Assembly (NCBI RefSeq): GCF_018704125.1
Contig: NZ_JAGTIS010000012.1
Span: 105,052 to 169,051 of the forward strand
Length of the DNA stretch: 64,000 nt
Direction: 5' to 3'
Source: Metapseudomonas boanensis
Lineage (GTDB): Bacteria > Pseudomonadota > Gammaproteobacteria > Pseudomonadales > Pseudomonadaceae
The notes beneath the pieces were generated by a model that was not told the origin of the DNA, did not search any database, and saw only the letters and a program-made list of their open reading frames with translations. Below, piece after piece: positions 21,895 through 33,447 of this stretch. Positions within the stretch are counted from its first letter, which is position 1. Every line of letters begins with the position of its first letter. The position numbers and the translations under genes are program-made.

Positions 21895-23319
21895 ATGAGC
21901 ACAGCAACCAGTACCGCCTACAACTACAAGGTGGTCCGCCAGTTCGCCATTATGACGGTGGTCTGGGGAATCGTCGGGATGGGGCTCGGCGTTCTCCTGG
22001 CAGCCCAGCTAGCTTGGCCGGAACTCAACTTCAACCTGCCCTGGACCAGCTTCGGTCGCCTCCGCCCGCTGCATACCAATGCGGTGATATTCGCCTTTGG
22101 CGGATGCGCGCTGTTCGCCACCAGCTACTACGCAGTGCAACGCACCTGCCAGACGCGGCTGGTTTCGGACAAACTCGCCGCCTTCACCTTCTGGGGTTGG
22201 CAACTGGTGATTGTCCTGGCTGCCATCAGCCTGCCGTTGGGCTATACAAGCTCGAAAGAATACGCCGAACTGGAATGGCCGATCGACATCCTGATCACCA
22301 TCGTCTGGGTTTCCTACGCCATCGTGTTCTTCGGCACGGTGATGAAGCGCAGGACCAAGCACATCTACGTGGGCAACTGGTTCTTCGGCGGCTTCATCCT
22401 CACAGTTGCGATTCTGCACCTGGTGAACAACCTGGAACTCCCCGTCACCCTGACCAAGTCCTATTCGCTCTACTCGGGTGCCACGGATGCGATGATCCAG
22501 TGGTGGTATGGCCATAACGCCGTGGGTTTCTTCCTGACTGCAGGCTTCCTGGGGATGATGTACTACTTCGTGCCCAAGCAGGCCGAGCGCCCGGTGTATT
22601 CCTACCGCCTGTCCATTGTGCACTTCTGGGCGCTGATCACCCTGTACATCTGGGCCGGCCCGCATCACCTGCACTACACCGCACTGCCGGACTGGGCCCA
22701 GTCCCTTGGCATGGTTATGTCCTTGGTACTGCTGGCGCCCAGCTGGGGCGGCATGATCAATGGGATGATGACCCTTTCCGGCGCCTGGCATAAGCTGCGC
22801 AGCGACCCGATCCTGCGCTTCCTGGTCGTCTCCCTGGCGTTCTACGGCATGTCTACCTTCGAAGGCCCGATGATGGCCATCAAGACCGTCAATGCCCTTT
22901 CCCACTACACCGACTGGACCATCGGCCATGTCCATGCCGGAGCGCTGGGCTGGGTAGCGATGGTGTCAATCGGGTCGCTGTACCACCTGATCCCGAAAGT
23001 CTTCGGCCGCGAGGAGATGCACAGCATCGGCCTGATCAACACACACTTCTGGCTCGCGACCATCGGCACCGTGCTCTACATCGCCTCCATGTGGGTCAAC
23101 GGCATCACCCAGGGTCTGATGTGGCGTGCAGTCAACGAAGACGGCACCCTCACCTACTCCTTCGTCGAAGCCCTTGAAGCCAGCCACACTGGCTTCGTGG
23201 TGCGCATGATCGGTGGTGCGATCTTCCTCAGCGGCATGCTGCTAATGGCCTGGAACACCTGGCGTACCGCCCGCGCCGTAGAACCGGCCAAGTACGACGC
23301 AGCTGCGCAGATCGCCTGA
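21895..23319 (+). CDS. ccoN2: cbb3-type cytochrome c oxidase subunit I (isoform 2)
   Basis: Catalytic membrane subunit of the high-affinity haem-copper oxidase; it holds haem b, haem b3 and CuB and reduces oxygen at low concentration. The 474 residues are full length, with twelve hydrophobic segments and the conserved stretches [26 protein letters not shown] (CuB/haem region) and [13 protein letters not shown], plus [17 protein letters not shown] near the haem ligands. It is the first gene of ccoN2O2Q2P2. An Anr box upstream and the same order as in PAO1 support the isoform-2 assignment. Confidence 0.95.
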   Translation: MSTATSTAYNYKVVRQFAIMTVVWGIVGMGLGVLLAAQLAWPELNFNLPWTSFGRLRPLHTNAVIFAFGGCALFATSYYAVQRTCQTRLVSDKLAAFTFWGWQLVIVLAAISLPLGYTSSKEYAELEWPIDILITIVWVSYAIVFFGTVMKRRTKHIYVGNWFFGGFILTVAILHLVNNLELPVTLTKSYSLYSGATDAMIQWWYGHNAVGFFLTAGFLGMMYYFVPKQAERPVYSYRLSIVHFWALITLYIWAGPHHLHYTALPDWAQSLGMVMSLVLLAPSWGGMINGMMTLSGAWHKLRSDPILRFLVVSLAFYGMSTFEGPMMAIKTVNALSHYTDWTIGHVHAGALGWVAMVSIGSLYHLIPKVFGREEMHSIGLINTHFWLATIGTVLYIASMWVNGITQGLMWRAVNEDGTLTYSFVEALEASHTGFVVRMIGGAIFLSGMLLMAWNTWRTARAVEPAKYDAAAQIA

Positions 23320-23329
23320 GGAGCGCCAG

Positions 23330-23941
23330 ATGAAAAAGCATGAAGTAATCGAGAAGAACGTTGGCCTGATGGCGCTGTTCATGGTCCTGGCCGTCAGCAT
23401 TGGCGGCCTGGTACAGATCGTACCGCTGTTCTTCCAGGACGTGACCAACAACCCGGTGGAAGGCATGAAGCCCTATACCGCCCTGCAACTGGAAGGCCGC
23501 GACATCTACATCCGCGAAGGTTGCGTTGGCTGCCACTCGCAGATGATCCGCCCGTTCCGTGCCGAGACCGAGCGTTATGGCCACTACTCCGTTGCGGGCG
23601 AAAGCGTCTGGGACCACCCGTTCCTGTGGGGCTCCAAGCGTACCGGTCCGGACCTGGCTCGCGTTGGCGGCCGCTACTCAGATGACTGGCACCGCGCCCA
23701 CTTGTACAACCCGCGCAACGTAGTGCCGGAATCGAAGATGCCGGCCTACCCCTGGCTGGTAGAAAACACCCTCGACGGCAAGGATACCGCTGCGAAGTTG
23801 AAGGCAATGCGGACACTGGGCGTGCCTTACACCGACGAAGACGTTGCAGGCGCCCAGTCGGCAGTCAAGGGCAAGACCGAGATGGATGCCCTGGTCGCTT
23901 ATCTGCAGGTCCTCGGCACCAGCCTGAAGAACAAGAGGTAG
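23330..23941 (+). CDS. ccoO2: cbb3 oxidase monohaem cytochrome c subunit (isoform 2)
   Basis: Membrane-anchored cytochrome c subunit of 203 residues that passes electrons to CcoN. A single N-terminal transmembrane helix (about 10-32, [20 protein letters not shown]) is followed by the haem c motif CVGCHSQ at about residues 66-72 and the axial methionine region [13 protein letters not shown]. It starts 10 bp after ccoN2. Its DNA is nearly identical over long runs to ccoO1, suggesting recent gene conversion. Confidence 0.96.
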   Translation: MKKHEVIEKNVGLMALFMVLAVSIGGLVQIVPLFFQDVTNNPVEGMKPYTALQLEGRDIYIREGCVGCHSQMIRPFRAETERYGHYSVAGESVWDHPFLWGSKRTGPDLARVGGRYSDDWHRAHLYNPRNVVPESKMPAYPWLVENTLDGKDTAAKLKAMRTLGVPYTDEDVAGAQSAVKGKTEMDALVAYLQVLGTSLKNKR

Positions 23942-23944
23942 TCC

Positions 23945-24121
23945 ATGGATATCGGAACGCTGCGTGGCCTCGGCACCCTCGTGGTGCTGATCGCCACCCT
24001 TGGTGTGATCTGCTGGGCGTACAGCGGTAAACGCAAGGCAAGCTTCGAAGAGGCGGCCAATCTACCCTTCGCTGATGACGTCACGCTCGACCGGAACGAC
24101 TCTAGGAGCCCTCACGCATGA
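23945..24121 (+). CDS. ccoQ2: cbb3 oxidase small subunit CcoQ (isoform 2)
   Basis: A 58-residue single-pass membrane protein that stabilises the CcoNOP complex. The helix [17 protein letters not shown] is followed by the cytoplasmic [17 protein letters not shown] typical of CcoQ. It starts 3 bp after ccoO2, and its stop overlaps the start of ccoP2 in an ATGA junction, so translation is coupled. Confidence 0.92.
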   Translation: MDIGTLRGLGTLVVLIATLGVICWAYSGKRKASFEEAANLPFADDVTLDRNDSRSPHA

Positions 24122-25053
24122 CCACTTTCTGGAGCTGGTACATCTCCCTGCTCACCATATTTACCCTTCTCGCCCTGGTCTGGCTGATCTTCGCCACGCG
24201 CAAGGGCGAGGCAAAAGGCACCACGGACCAAACCATGGGCCACAGCTTCGACGGCATTGAGGAATACGACAATCCGCTGCCCAAGTGGTGGTTCCTGCTG
24301 TTCATCGGCACATTGATCTTCGCAGCCGGCTATCTGGTGGTCTATCCAGGTCTCGGCAACTGGAAAGGCGTGTTCCCGGGCTATGAGGACGGCTGGACAC
24401 AGGTCAAGCAATGGCAGCGTGAAGTGGACAAGGCCGAGCAACAGTACGGCCCGATCTTCGCGCGCTATTCGGCCATGCCAATCGAGGCTGTGGCCCAGGA
24501 CCCCCAAGCCCTTAAGATGGGGGGCCGCCTGTTTGCCACCTATTGCTCCATCTGCCATGGCTCGGACGCCAAGGGAGCAGTGGGTTTCCCGAACCTCACC
24601 GACAGCAACTGGCGCTGGGGTGGCGAGCCCGAAACCATCAAGGCCAGCATCCTCCATGGCCGCGTTGCCGCCATGCCTGCCTGGGGCGAAATACTTGGTG
24701 ACGAGGGCGTGAAGAATGTCGCCGCTTATGTGCGTCAGGACCTCGCTGGCCTGAAACTGCCGGTAGACACCAAGGCCGACCTCGCAGCGGGCAAGGCCCT
24801 GTTCGCCAGCACCTGCACCGCCTGTCATGGTGCCGAAGGCAGGGGCACAGCAATGATGGGAGCACCGGACCTGACCCGTCCCGGCGGCTGGATCTACGGC
24901 TCCGGCCTAACGCAGTTGCAGCAGACCATTCGATACGGCCGCAACGGTCAGATGCCCGCCCAACAGGAATATCTGGGTCAAGACAAGGTCCACGTGCTAG
25001 CCGCTTATGTATACAGCCTGTCGCAACAGGGCGAACAAACCGCCGGAAAGTAG
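24118..25053 (+). CDS. ccoP2: cbb3 oxidase dihaem cytochrome c subunit (isoform 2)
   Basis: Entry point for electrons from soluble cytochromes. The 311 residues have two N-terminal transmembrane helices, an amphipathic linker, and two cytochrome c domains with haem motifs CSICHGSD and CTACHGAEG. It is 13 residues shorter than CcoP1, lacking an insertion in the loop after the second helix, and differs more between the two copies than CcoN or CcoO do. It is the last gene of the first operon. Confidence 0.95.
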   Translation: MTTFWSWYISLLTIFTLLALVWLIFATRKGEAKGTTDQTMGHSFDGIEEYDNPLPKWWFLLFIGTLIFAAGYLVVYPGLGNWKGVFPGYEDGWTQVKQWQREVDKAEQQYGPIFARYSAMPIEAVAQDPQALKMGGRLFATYCSICHGSDAKGAVGFPNLTDSNWRWGGEPETIKASILHGRVAAMPAWGEILGDEGVKNVAAYVRQDLAGLKLPVDTKADLAAGKALFASTCTACHGAEGRGTAMMGAPDLTRPGGWIYGSGLTQLQQTIRYGRNGQMPAQQEYLGQDKVHVLAAYVYSLSQQGEQTAGK

Positions 25054-25063
25054 AAAGGCGCGA

Positions 25064-25083
25064 GGGAGGCACGGACGCCTCCC
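25064..25083. terminator. Hairpin after ccoP2
   Basis: GGGAGGC pairs with GCCTCCC around a 6-nt loop, 11 bp after the ccoP2 stop. There is no T-run, so it is a weak terminator or a stabilising 3' structure. Confidence 0.5.
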
Positions 25084-25187
25084 CCTTCGGCGGCCAGGTG
25101 AACGCCAAACTGCCAGCCGCGTAATACGGCGTCCACAGGCGCCAGGACACAAGGATGTGTCCGCCTTCATTTATCTTCCTCTATATA

Positions 25188-25206
25188 GTGCGACCCAGTG
25201 TCGCAC
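25188..25206. promoter_or_regulatory. Perfect palindrome in the ccoN1 promoter region
   Basis: GTGCGAC-CCAGT-GTCGCAC is a perfect inverted repeat of 7-bp arms and a 5-bp spacer. It resembles the GCGNC-N5-GNCGC pattern reported for RegA/PrrA-type redox regulators, whose Pseudomonas counterpart is RoxR. Assignment to RoxR is inference. Confidence 0.4.
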
Positions 25207-25375
25207 CTCTCCGACAAGCAGCACACATCCCGCTTTGACTTAGGCTAAGCTTCCTCGCAGTCGCTATACGTCCCGACTCTAAGGCGATCCCCTTCTTCTC
25301 GCAGCGCATTGAGCGCTCGTCACCTTCTGACCGCGCCGAAAGCACGCGCGCCAATCCTTGTCCAGAGGGCTCTGA

Positions 25376-26925
<1,550 letters not shown>

Positions 26926-26926
<1 letters not shown>

Positions 26927-27537
26927 TGAAGCAACATGAATTAGTCGAGAAGAACGTCGGCCTGCTGGCACTGTTCATGGTGATCGCCGTGAGCATCGGC
27001 GGCCTGGTACAGATCGTGCCTCTGTTCTTCCAGGACGTGACCAACAACCCAGTCGAAGGCATGAAACCGCGCACCGCGCTGGAACTCGAAGGCCGCGACA
27101 TTTACATCCGCGAAGGTTGCGTTGGCTGCCACTCGCAGATGGTTCGTCCGTTCCGTGCCGAAACCGAGCGTTATGGCCACTACTCCGTTGCGGGCGAAAG
27201 CGTCTGGGACCACCCGTTCCTGTGGGGCTCCAAGCGCACCGGTCCGGACCTGGCCCGCGTTGGCGGCCGTTACTCCGACGACTGGCAGCGTGCCCACTTG
27301 TACAACCCGCGCAACGTAGTTCCGGAATCGAAGATGCCGGCCTACCCGTGGCTGGTTGAGAACAAGCTCGACGGCAAGCACACTGCCGACAAGATGGAAG
27401 CTCTGCGCAAACTGGGCGTGCCCTACACCGACGAAGACATCGCTGGCGCGAAGGAAGCCGTCAAGGGCAAGACCGAGATGGACGCACTGGTTGCGTTCCT
27501 CCAAGGCCTGGGCACCTCTATCAAGAACAAACGGTAA
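26926..27537 (+). CDS. ccoO1: cbb3 oxidase monohaem cytochrome c subunit (isoform 1)
   Basis: Counterpart of ccoO2, also 203 residues, with one N-terminal membrane helix, haem motif CVGCHSQ and the [16 protein letters not shown] region carrying the likely methionine ligand. It overlaps ccoN1 by one base, so the two subunits are translationally coupled. The first operon instead has a 10-bp gap at this junction. Confidence 0.96.
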
Positions 27538-27543
27538 CGCATG

Positions 27544-27732
27544 ATGGATATCGGGACTCTCCGCGGTATTGGCACTTTCGTGGTCTTCGTCGCCTTTATT
27601 GGTGTCGTGCTCTGGGCCTACAGCAGCAAGCGCAAGAGCAGCTTCGACGAGGCCGCCAACTTGCCCTTCGCGGATGAGCCTCCCAAGTCCGCCAAGCGTG
27701 ACGAGCAAGATTCTAGGAGTAACAAAGAATGA
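27544..27732 (+). CDS. ccoQ1: cbb3 oxidase small subunit CcoQ (isoform 1)
   Basis: Single-pass small subunit of 62 residues (63 if the ATG at 27541 is used; the two start codons are adjacent). The helix [18 protein letters not shown] is followed by [19 protein letters not shown], closely matching ccoQ2. The stop overlaps the ccoP1 start in ATGA. Confidence 0.92.
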   Translation: MDIGTLRGIGTFVVFVAFIGVVLWAYSSKRKSSFDEAANLPFADEPPKSAKRDEQDSRSNKE

Positions 27733-28703
27733 CTTCTTTCTGGAGTTGGTACGTAACCCTGCTCACCAGCGCCACGCTGGTAGCGCTGACCTGGCTGATC
27801 TTCGCCACCCGCCGGGGACAGCGCCAGGAAAGCACCGATGAAAAGGTCGGCCATTCCTTCGACGGTATCGAGGAATACGACAACCCGCTGCCCAAGTGGT
27901 GGTTCATGCTGTTCGTCGGCACCCTGATCTTCGCCGTCGGCTACCTGGTCATGTACCCAGGCATGGGCAACTGGAAAGGCATTTTCCCTGGCTACAACGA
28001 AGTCGCTGAAGGGAAGCCGTTCGCCAACGGTGAGTCCGGCTGGACCGGCGTGCATCAGTGGGAAAAGGAAATGGACAGGGCCGACAAGGAATATGGCCCG
28101 ATCTTCGCCAAGTACGCTGCCATGCCAATCGAGGAAGTGGCCCAGGACGAGAAGGCCCTGAAAATGGGCGGCCGCATGTTTGCCTCCTACTGCTCGGTCT
28201 GCCACGGCTCCGACGCCAAGGGCGCCTATGGCTTCCCGAACCTGACCGACCACGACTGGCGCTGGGGCGGCGAACCCGCCACCATCAAGACCACCATTCT
28301 CGGTGGCCGCCATGGCGTAATGCCAGCCTGGGGTGAGGTAGTCGGCGAACAAGGCGTGCGTGACGTTGCAGCGTTCGTCCGCGTGCAACTGCACGGTCGC
28401 GACCTGCCGAAGGAGGCTAAGGCTGATCCGCAAGCTGGCAAGGCGATCTTCGCCGCCAACTGCGTGGCTTGCCACGGTCCGGAAGGCAAAGGTACACCAG
28501 CCATGGGCGCGCCAGACCTGACGCACCCGAACGCCTTCATCTACGGCAGTAGCTTTGCCCAACTGCAGCAGACCATCCGTTACGGTCGTCAAGGCATGAT
28601 GCCTGCCCAGGAGCAAATCCTCGGCAACGACAAAGTGCACCTGCTGGCCGCCTATGTGTACAGCCTGTCGCAGAAACCTGCTGCAGAAGCTGAAGCCAAG
28701 TAA
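27729..28703 (+). CDS. ccoP1: cbb3 oxidase dihaem cytochrome c subunit (isoform 1)
   Basis: 324-residue dihaem subunit with haem motifs CSVCHGSD and CVACHGPEG after two transmembrane helices. Compared with CcoP2 it carries an extra segment ([16 protein letters not shown]) in the loop before the first haem domain. It ends the second structural operon; an imperfect hairpin follows before the assembly genes. Confidence 0.95.
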   Translation: MTSFWSWYVTLLTSATLVALTWLIFATRRGQRQESTDEKVGHSFDGIEEYDNPLPKWWFMLFVGTLIFAVGYLVMYPGMGNWKGIFPGYNEVAEGKPFANGESGWTGVHQWEKEMDRADKEYGPIFAKYAAMPIEEVAQDEKALKMGGRMFASYCSVCHGSDAKGAYGFPNLTDHDWRWGGEPATIKTTILGGRHGVMPAWGEVVGEQGVRDVAAFVRVQLHGRDLPKEAKADPQAGKAIFAANCVACHGPEGKGTPAMGAPDLTHPNAFIYGSSFAQLQQTIRYGRQGMMPAQEQILGNDKVHLLAAYVYSLSQKPAAEAEAK

Positions 28704-28711
28704 TACCCTAA

Positions 28712-28746
28712 CCTGCCATGCGCGACGCACTGTCGCACATGGCAGG
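28712..28746. terminator. Hairpin between ccoP1 and ccoG
   Basis: CCTGCCATG pairs with CATGGCAGG, and after one mismatch GCGAC pairs with GTCGC around a 5-nt loop, giving a long imperfect stem. No T-run follows. It may attenuate read-through from the abundant oxidase mRNA into the assembly genes. Its core resembles the palindrome at 25188-25206. Confidence 0.55.
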
Positions 28747-28838
28747 CCGCTATCAGGCGTACCATATGCGGCAGGCTCCAAGACTCCGACCGGCAATGTA
28801 CTGGTCAGGGCGCCGATAACTGCCGTGGTATGAGAACG

Positions 28839-30251
28839 ATGAGCGAACAGATTCCCGTCCAGAACATCACCCCTCCTCCGGCCAAAGGCGATAACGTCGA
28901 CCTGTACGCCAGCCGCGAAAAAATCTACACGCGCGCTTTCACCGGCATCTTCCGCAACCTGCGCATGAGCGGCGGAGCGTTCTTGTTCCTACTCTATTTC
29001 GGCACTGTCTGGCTCAGCTGGAATGACCGCCAGGCCGTCTGGTGGAACCTGCCCGAGCGCAAGTTCTACATCTTTGGCGCCACCTTCTGGCCCCAGGACT
29101 TCGTCCTCCTGTCCTGGCTGCTGATCATCTGCGCCTTCGGCCTATTCTTCATCACCGTATTCGCTGGACGCGTCTGGTGCGGCTACACCTGCCCGCAGAG
29201 CGTCTGGACCTGGATCTTCATGTGGTGCGAAAAGGTCACCGAAGGTGACCGCAATCAGCGCATGAAGCTCGACAAAGCTCACATGACCTCGCAGAAACTA
29301 CTGCGCAAGTCGGCCAAGCATGGCTTGTGGCTAATGATCGGCTTCGCCACCGGCATGACCTTCGTCGGCTACTTCACGCCGATTCGCGAACTGATTTTTG
29401 ATTTCTTCATTGGCCAGGCCAGTGGTTGGGCCTATTTCTGGGTCGGCTTCTTCACCCTCGCCACCTATGGCAACGCTGGCTGGCTCCGCGAGCAGGTGTG
29501 CATCTACATGTGTCCTTATGCGCGCTTCCAGAGCGTGATGTTCGACAAGGACACCCTGATCGTCTCCTACGACCCGCGTCGCGGCGAATCACGCGGTCCG
29601 CGCAAGAAGGGCATCGACTACAAGGCTCAGGGCCTCGGCGACTGCATTGATTGCACCATGTGCGTCCAGGTCTGCCCCACAGGGATCGACATCCGTGACG
29701 GCCTGCAGATCGAGTGCATCGGCTGCGCTGCTTGCATCGACGCCTGCGATTCGATCATGGAGAAGATGAACTACCCGAAAGGCTTGATCAGCTATACCAC
29801 CGAGCACAACCTGAACGGCCAGAAGACCCATCTGCTGCGCCCGCGCCTGATCGGGTACGCTGTCGCCCTTGTAGCCATGATCGGTATGTTCGCCTACGCC
29901 GTGGCAGCACGCTCGCTGGTAGAGCTTGACGTGATCAAGGACCGCGTCCTGTTCCGCGAGAACGAACAGGGCCGAATCGAGAACGTCTACACCCTGAAAG
30001 TGATGAACAAGTCGCAGTTGGACCAGACTTTCGTCATCGAAGCCGAGGGCCTTGACGGCCTTGTCTATGAAGGCAAGCGTGAGGTTCGCGCAGAGGCCGG
30101 AGAAGTCCTCTCGGTGCCGGTGGAGCTGTCCATCGAACCTGACCAGCTGCCCTCAAGCACCAACAAGATCCTCTTCCGCGTCCACTCCGCGGATGTCCCC
30201 AGCATCAAGACTGACGCCGACAGCCGTTTCATCGGCCCCAGCGTCCGCTAG
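28839..30251 (+). CDS. ccoG: cbb3 oxidase assembly ferredoxin-like protein CcoG (FixG/RdxA)
   Basis: Membrane-bound iron-sulfur protein of about 470 residues that takes part in copper handling for cbb3 oxidase assembly; bacterial homologues reduce cupric to cuprous ions. Several hydrophobic segments fill the N-terminal half. The ferredoxin-like cluster region reads CIDCTMCVQVCPTG and CIGCAACIDACDS, giving two 4Fe-4S sites. A C-terminal periplasmic Ig-like domain follows the last helix. The start at 28839 (MSEQIPVQ) matches the usual N-terminus; an ATG three codons upstream is also possible. It is the first gene of the ccoGHIS cluster. Confidence 0.94.
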   Translation: MSEQIPVQNITPPPAKGDNVDLYASREKIYTRAFTGIFRNLRMSGGAFLFLLYFGTVWLSWNDRQAVWWNLPERKFYIFGATFWPQDFVLLSWLLIICAFGLFFITVFAGRVWCGYTCPQSVWTWIFMWCEKVTEGDRNQRMKLDKAHMTSQKLLRKSAKHGLWLMIGFATGMTFVGYFTPIRELIFDFFIGQASGWAYFWVGFFTLATYGNAGWLREQVCIYMCPYARFQSVMFDKDTLIVSYDPRRGESRGPRKKGIDYKAQGLGDCIDCTMCVQVCPTGIDIRDGLQIECIGCAACIDACDSIMEKMNYPKGLISYTTEHNLNGQKTHLLRPRLIGYAVALVAMIGMFAYAVAARSLVELDVIKDRVLFRENEQGRIENVYTLKVMNKSQLDQTFVIEAEGLDGLVYEGKREVRAEAGEVLSVPVELSIEPDQLPSSTNKILFRVHSADVPSIKTDADSRFIGPSVR

Positions 30252-30265
30252 ACAATGGAACCACC

Positions 30266-30766
30266 ATGCAGTCCGAAGCACCCGTAAGCCCCTGGTACAA
30301 GCAGTTCTGGCCTTGGTTCATCCTCAGTATCCTCGGCACCTCCGTGGTGCTGGGGACCACCATGCTGGTGATCGCCACGAAGAACCCGCCAAGCCTTGTA
30401 TCCGACAACTATTACGAAGTCGGCAAAGGCATCAACACCTCCCTGGAGCGTGAAAACCTGGCAGAGCGCTTAGGCATGAAGGCCAGCCTGAGAATCCAGG
30501 AAGAAAGCGGCGAGGTGGTACTGGAACTGAACGGCGAAAGCCATCCTCAACAACTGGTGCTCAGCCTGCTGTCCCCCACTCAGCCTGAAAAGGACCGCCG
30601 TGTCGTGCTTCAGCCCCAGGCTGACGGCAAGTATCGTGGCCAACTGCAAGACCCGGTCAGTGGCCGCCGCTTCGTTGAACTGATCGGCCAGGAGCAAGGC
30701 CAGGACTGGCGCCTGTTCGAGGAAGAAAACCTCGAGAAGGGTGGCGTAATCCGTCTCGGCGAATAA
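30266..30766 (+). CDS. ccoH: cbb3 oxidase assembly protein CcoH (FixH)
   Basis: A 166-residue protein with one N-terminal transmembrane helix (FWPWFILSILGTSVVLGTTMLVI) and a periplasmic FixH domain. SLVSDNYYEVGKGIN is a hallmark right after the helix. CcoH associates with CcoN and supports late assembly of the complex. It lies 14 bp after ccoG and 11 bp before ccoI. Confidence 0.92.
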   Translation: MQSEAPVSPWYKQFWPWFILSILGTSVVLGTTMLVIATKNPPSLVSDNYYEVGKGINTSLERENLAERLGMKASLRIQEESGEVVLELNGESHPQQLVLSLLSPTQPEKDRRVVLQPQADGKYRGQLQDPVSGRRFVELIGQEQGQDWRLFEEENLEKGGVIRLGE

Positions 30767-30777
30767 GCCAGCCTGGA

Positions 30778-33177
30778 ATGAACACCCCCCTTTCCTGCTA
30801 TCACTGCGGCCTGCCGGTTCCCGCCGGCAGCCGTTTCGAGGCCCGCGTGCTGGGAGAGACGCGGGCCATGTGCTGTCCGGGCTGCCAGGCCGTGGCCGAA
30901 GCCATCGTCGCCGGCGGGCTTGAGAGCTACTACCACCACCGCAGCGATAGGGCCCCCAACCCCGAAGCCCTGCCCAGGGAGTTGCCTGACGAGTTGGCGC
31001 TCTATGATCGCGCCGAAGTCCAGCAGCCCTTCGTCCAGCATCAGGGTGAACTGAGCGAGACGTGCCTGCTGATCGAGGGCATCAGCTGCGCGGCCTGCGG
31101 CTGGCTGATCGAAAAGCATCTACGTGCGCTCCCGGCAGTCGCCGAAGCCAGCCTGAACTTGTCCAACCACCGCCTGCAGGTGCGCTGGGCAGACAGCCAG
31201 CTTCCCCTGAGCCAACTGCTCAAGGAACTGCGCAAGATCGGATACGCCGGCCATCCCTACAAGCCGGACGAAGCCGCCGAGCGCCTGACTGCGGAAAACC
31301 GCCGCGCCATGCGCCAGTTGGGTGTCGCCGGCCTGCTCTGGATGCAGGTAATGATGGCTGCCATGGCCACCTGGCCGGAGTTCAATATCGACCTCTCCGC
31401 AGAGCTCGACACCATCCTGCGCTGGGTCAGCCTGTTCCTGACCACGCCTATCGTCTTCTATTGCTGTGGTCAATTCTTCCGTGGTGCCCTGCGCGACCTG
31501 CGCACCCGTCACCTCACCATGGACGTCTCCGTCTCCCTGGCCATCGGCGGTGCCTATGTCGCCGGTATCTGGTCCACCGTCACCGGGGTCGGTGAACTGT
31601 ATTTCGACGCCGTAGGCATGTTTGCCCTGTTCCTGCTGACCGGCCGTTATCTGGAGCGCAGGGCCCGAGAGCGCACTGCCGCAGCCACGGCGCAGTTAGT
31701 GAACCTGCTACCGTCATCGTGCTTGAGGCTGGATGTCGATGGCCACAGCGAACGGATTCTGCTGAATGAACTACGCACCGGTGATCGCGTTCTGGTTCCG
31801 CCGGGGGCCTTGCTCCCCGCAGACGGACGCATTCTCGAAGGCCAATCCAGCATCGACGAATCCGTACTGACCGGCGAATACCTGCCCCAGGCACGCTGCC
31901 AGGGCGACCCTGTCACGGCTGGCACCCTCAATGTCGAAGGCCCACTGACCATCGAAGTCGAAGCCTTGGGCGACAGTACCCGCCTCTCCGCGATCGTCCG
32001 GCTGCTGGAGCGCGCCCAAACCGACAAGCCGCGCCTCGCTGAGTTGGCCGACAAAGTCGCCCAGTGGTTCCTGCTCATCGTCCTGACTGCGGCGGCAGTC
32101 GTCGGCATCGTCTGGTGGCAGATCGACCCGCAGCGGGCATTCTGGGTCGTGCTATCGCTGCTGGTGGCTACGTGCCCCTGCGCCCTTGCCCTGGCCACAC
32201 CCACTGCGCTCACCACGGCCACCGGAAGCCTACACAAGCTTGGCCTGCTGCTGACGCGCGGCCATGTGCTGGAAGGACTCAACCACATCGATACCGTCAT
32301 CTTCGACAAGACCGGCACCCTCACCGAAGGTCGCCTGACCCTCAGCGCCATCCACCCCCTCGGCCTGCTTGATAGCAATAACTGCCTAGCCCTGGCCGCC
32401 GCGCTGGAAAACCGATCGGAGCACCCGATCGCCCGCGCCTTCGGCCGCGCCCCCGAGGCCGCCGATTGCGTTGAAAGCGTTCCTGGCCGGGGGTTGGAAG
32501 GCCAGGTTAGTGGCCGCCACCTGCGCATCGGCCAGGCGGAGTTCGTCGCCGAGCTGAGCGGGCAGCCGGTACCGGCCATTCCTGGCGACCAGGGCCAATG
32601 GCTGCTGCTGGGCGACGATCAGGGTCCGCTGGCCTGGTTCGTTCTCGACGACCACCTGCGCGCGGATGCCCCGGCCTTGTTGGAGGCCTGCCGCGAGCGC
32701 GGCTGGCGGCTGCTGTTGCTCTCCGGCGACAGCTCGCCCATGGTCGCCGCCATCGCTCGTCAGCTGGGAATCGAAGATGCCCGTGCAGGCATGACCCCGG
32801 ATGCAAAACTGGAAGTTCTGCGCCAACTGCACAAGCAGGGTCGCCGGGTCCTCATGCTGGGTGACGGCGTCAACGACGTGCCGGTACTTGCCGGCGCGGA
32901 CATCAGCGTCGCCATGGGCAGCGCAACCGACCTGGCCAAGACCAGCGCCGACGCCGTGCTGCTCTCGAACCGACTGGAAAGTCTGGTGCAATCCTTCACT
33001 GTGGCTCGCAGGACGCGCCGCATCATCATCGAGAACCTCACCTGGGCAACGCTGTACAATGGCCTGGTGTTGCCCTTCGCTGCCCTTGGCTGGATCACCC
33101 CACTCTGGGCCGCGTTCGGTATGTCAGTCAGTTCTCTAGTGGTGGTAGTCAATGCGCTTCGACTGGCCAAAAGCTGA
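30778..33177 (+). CDS. ccoI: Copper-exporting P1B-type ATPase CcoI (FixI)
   Basis: Delivers copper to the periplasmic side for the CuB centre of cbb3 oxidase. The 799 residues start with a cysteine-rich metal-binding region (CYHCGLP and MCCPGCQA), then a heavy-metal-associated domain with GISCAACGWLIEK, six to eight transmembrane helices including the ion-binding motif TCPCALAL, and the phosphorylation site DKTGTLTEG with Asp at about residue 510. The hinge motif GDGVNDVPVLAGAD closes the ATPase domain. This layout and the cco context separate it from the detoxifying CopA. Confidence 0.95.
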   Translation: MNTPLSCYHCGLPVPAGSRFEARVLGETRAMCCPGCQAVAEAIVAGGLESYYHHRSDRAPNPEALPRELPDELALYDRAEVQQPFVQHQGELSETCLLIEGISCAACGWLIEKHLRALPAVAEASLNLSNHRLQVRWADSQLPLSQLLKELRKIGYAGHPYKPDEAAERLTAENRRAMRQLGVAGLLWMQVMMAAMATWPEFNIDLSAELDTILRWVSLFLTTPIVFYCCGQFFRGALRDLRTRHLTMDVSVSLAIGGAYVAGIWSTVTGVGELYFDAVGMFALFLLTGRYLERRARERTAAATAQLVNLLPSSCLRLDVDGHSERILLNELRTGDRVLVPPGALLPADGRILEGQSSIDESVLTGEYLPQARCQGDPVTAGTLNVEGPLTIEVEALGDSTRLSAIVRLLERAQTDKPRLAELADKVAQWFLLIVLTAAAVVGIVWWQIDPQRAFWVVLSLLVATCPCALALATPTALTTATGSLHKLGLLLTRGHVLEGLNHIDTVIFDKTGTLTEGRLTLSAIHPLGLLDSNNCLALAAALENRSEHPIARAFGRAPEAADCVESVPGRGLEGQVSGRHLRIGQAEFVAELSGQPVPAIPGDQGQWLLLGDDQGPLAWFVLDDHLRADAPALLEACRERGWRLLLLSGDSSPMVAAIARQLGIEDARAGMTPDAKLEVLRQLHKQGRRVLMLGDGVNDVPVLAGADISVAMGSATDLAKTSADAVLLSNRLESLVQSFTVARRTRRIIIENLTWATLYNGLVLPFAALGWITPLWAAFGMSVSSLVVVVNALRLAKS

Positions 33178-33237
33178 AGGCCTGAAGCGGGAAGCCTGCC
33201 ACCGCCCAAGGCTCGCCGCTCAAATAGAGAAATTGCC

Positions 33238-33447
33238 ATGCCCGCGCTCTACATTCTGATTCCCGTCGCTATTGGATTGGTCGGATTCGCCATCTGGCTG
33301 TTCTTCTGGGCCGTGGACAGCGGCCAGTACGATGACCTCGACAGCCCAGCCCACAGCATCCTGTTCGATGACGAAGATCCCAAGCACAAAGCTGGCATCG
33401 CCGAAGCTGGGGGCGAGAAGGACGACCAGGACGCCCCCCGTGGCTGA
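33238..33447 (+). CDS. ccoS: cbb3 oxidase maturation protein CcoS
   Basis: A 69-residue single-pass membrane protein needed for haem b and CuB incorporation into CcoN in other bacteria. The helix (LYILIPVAIGLVGFAIWLFF) is followed by the typical AVDSGQYDDLDSPAHSIL and an acidic/lysine tail. The gene end overlaps the next gene by 8 bp. Confidence 0.94.
   Translation: MPALYILIPVAIGLVGFAIWLFFWAVDSGQYDDLDSPAHSILFDDEDPKHKAGIAEAGGEKDDQDAPRG

Noticed and set aside
28722..28738. GCGAC-N5-GTCGC before ccoG as a second RoxR site
   Set aside because: It is the tip of a longer imperfect hairpin, so an RNA structure is the simpler reading.
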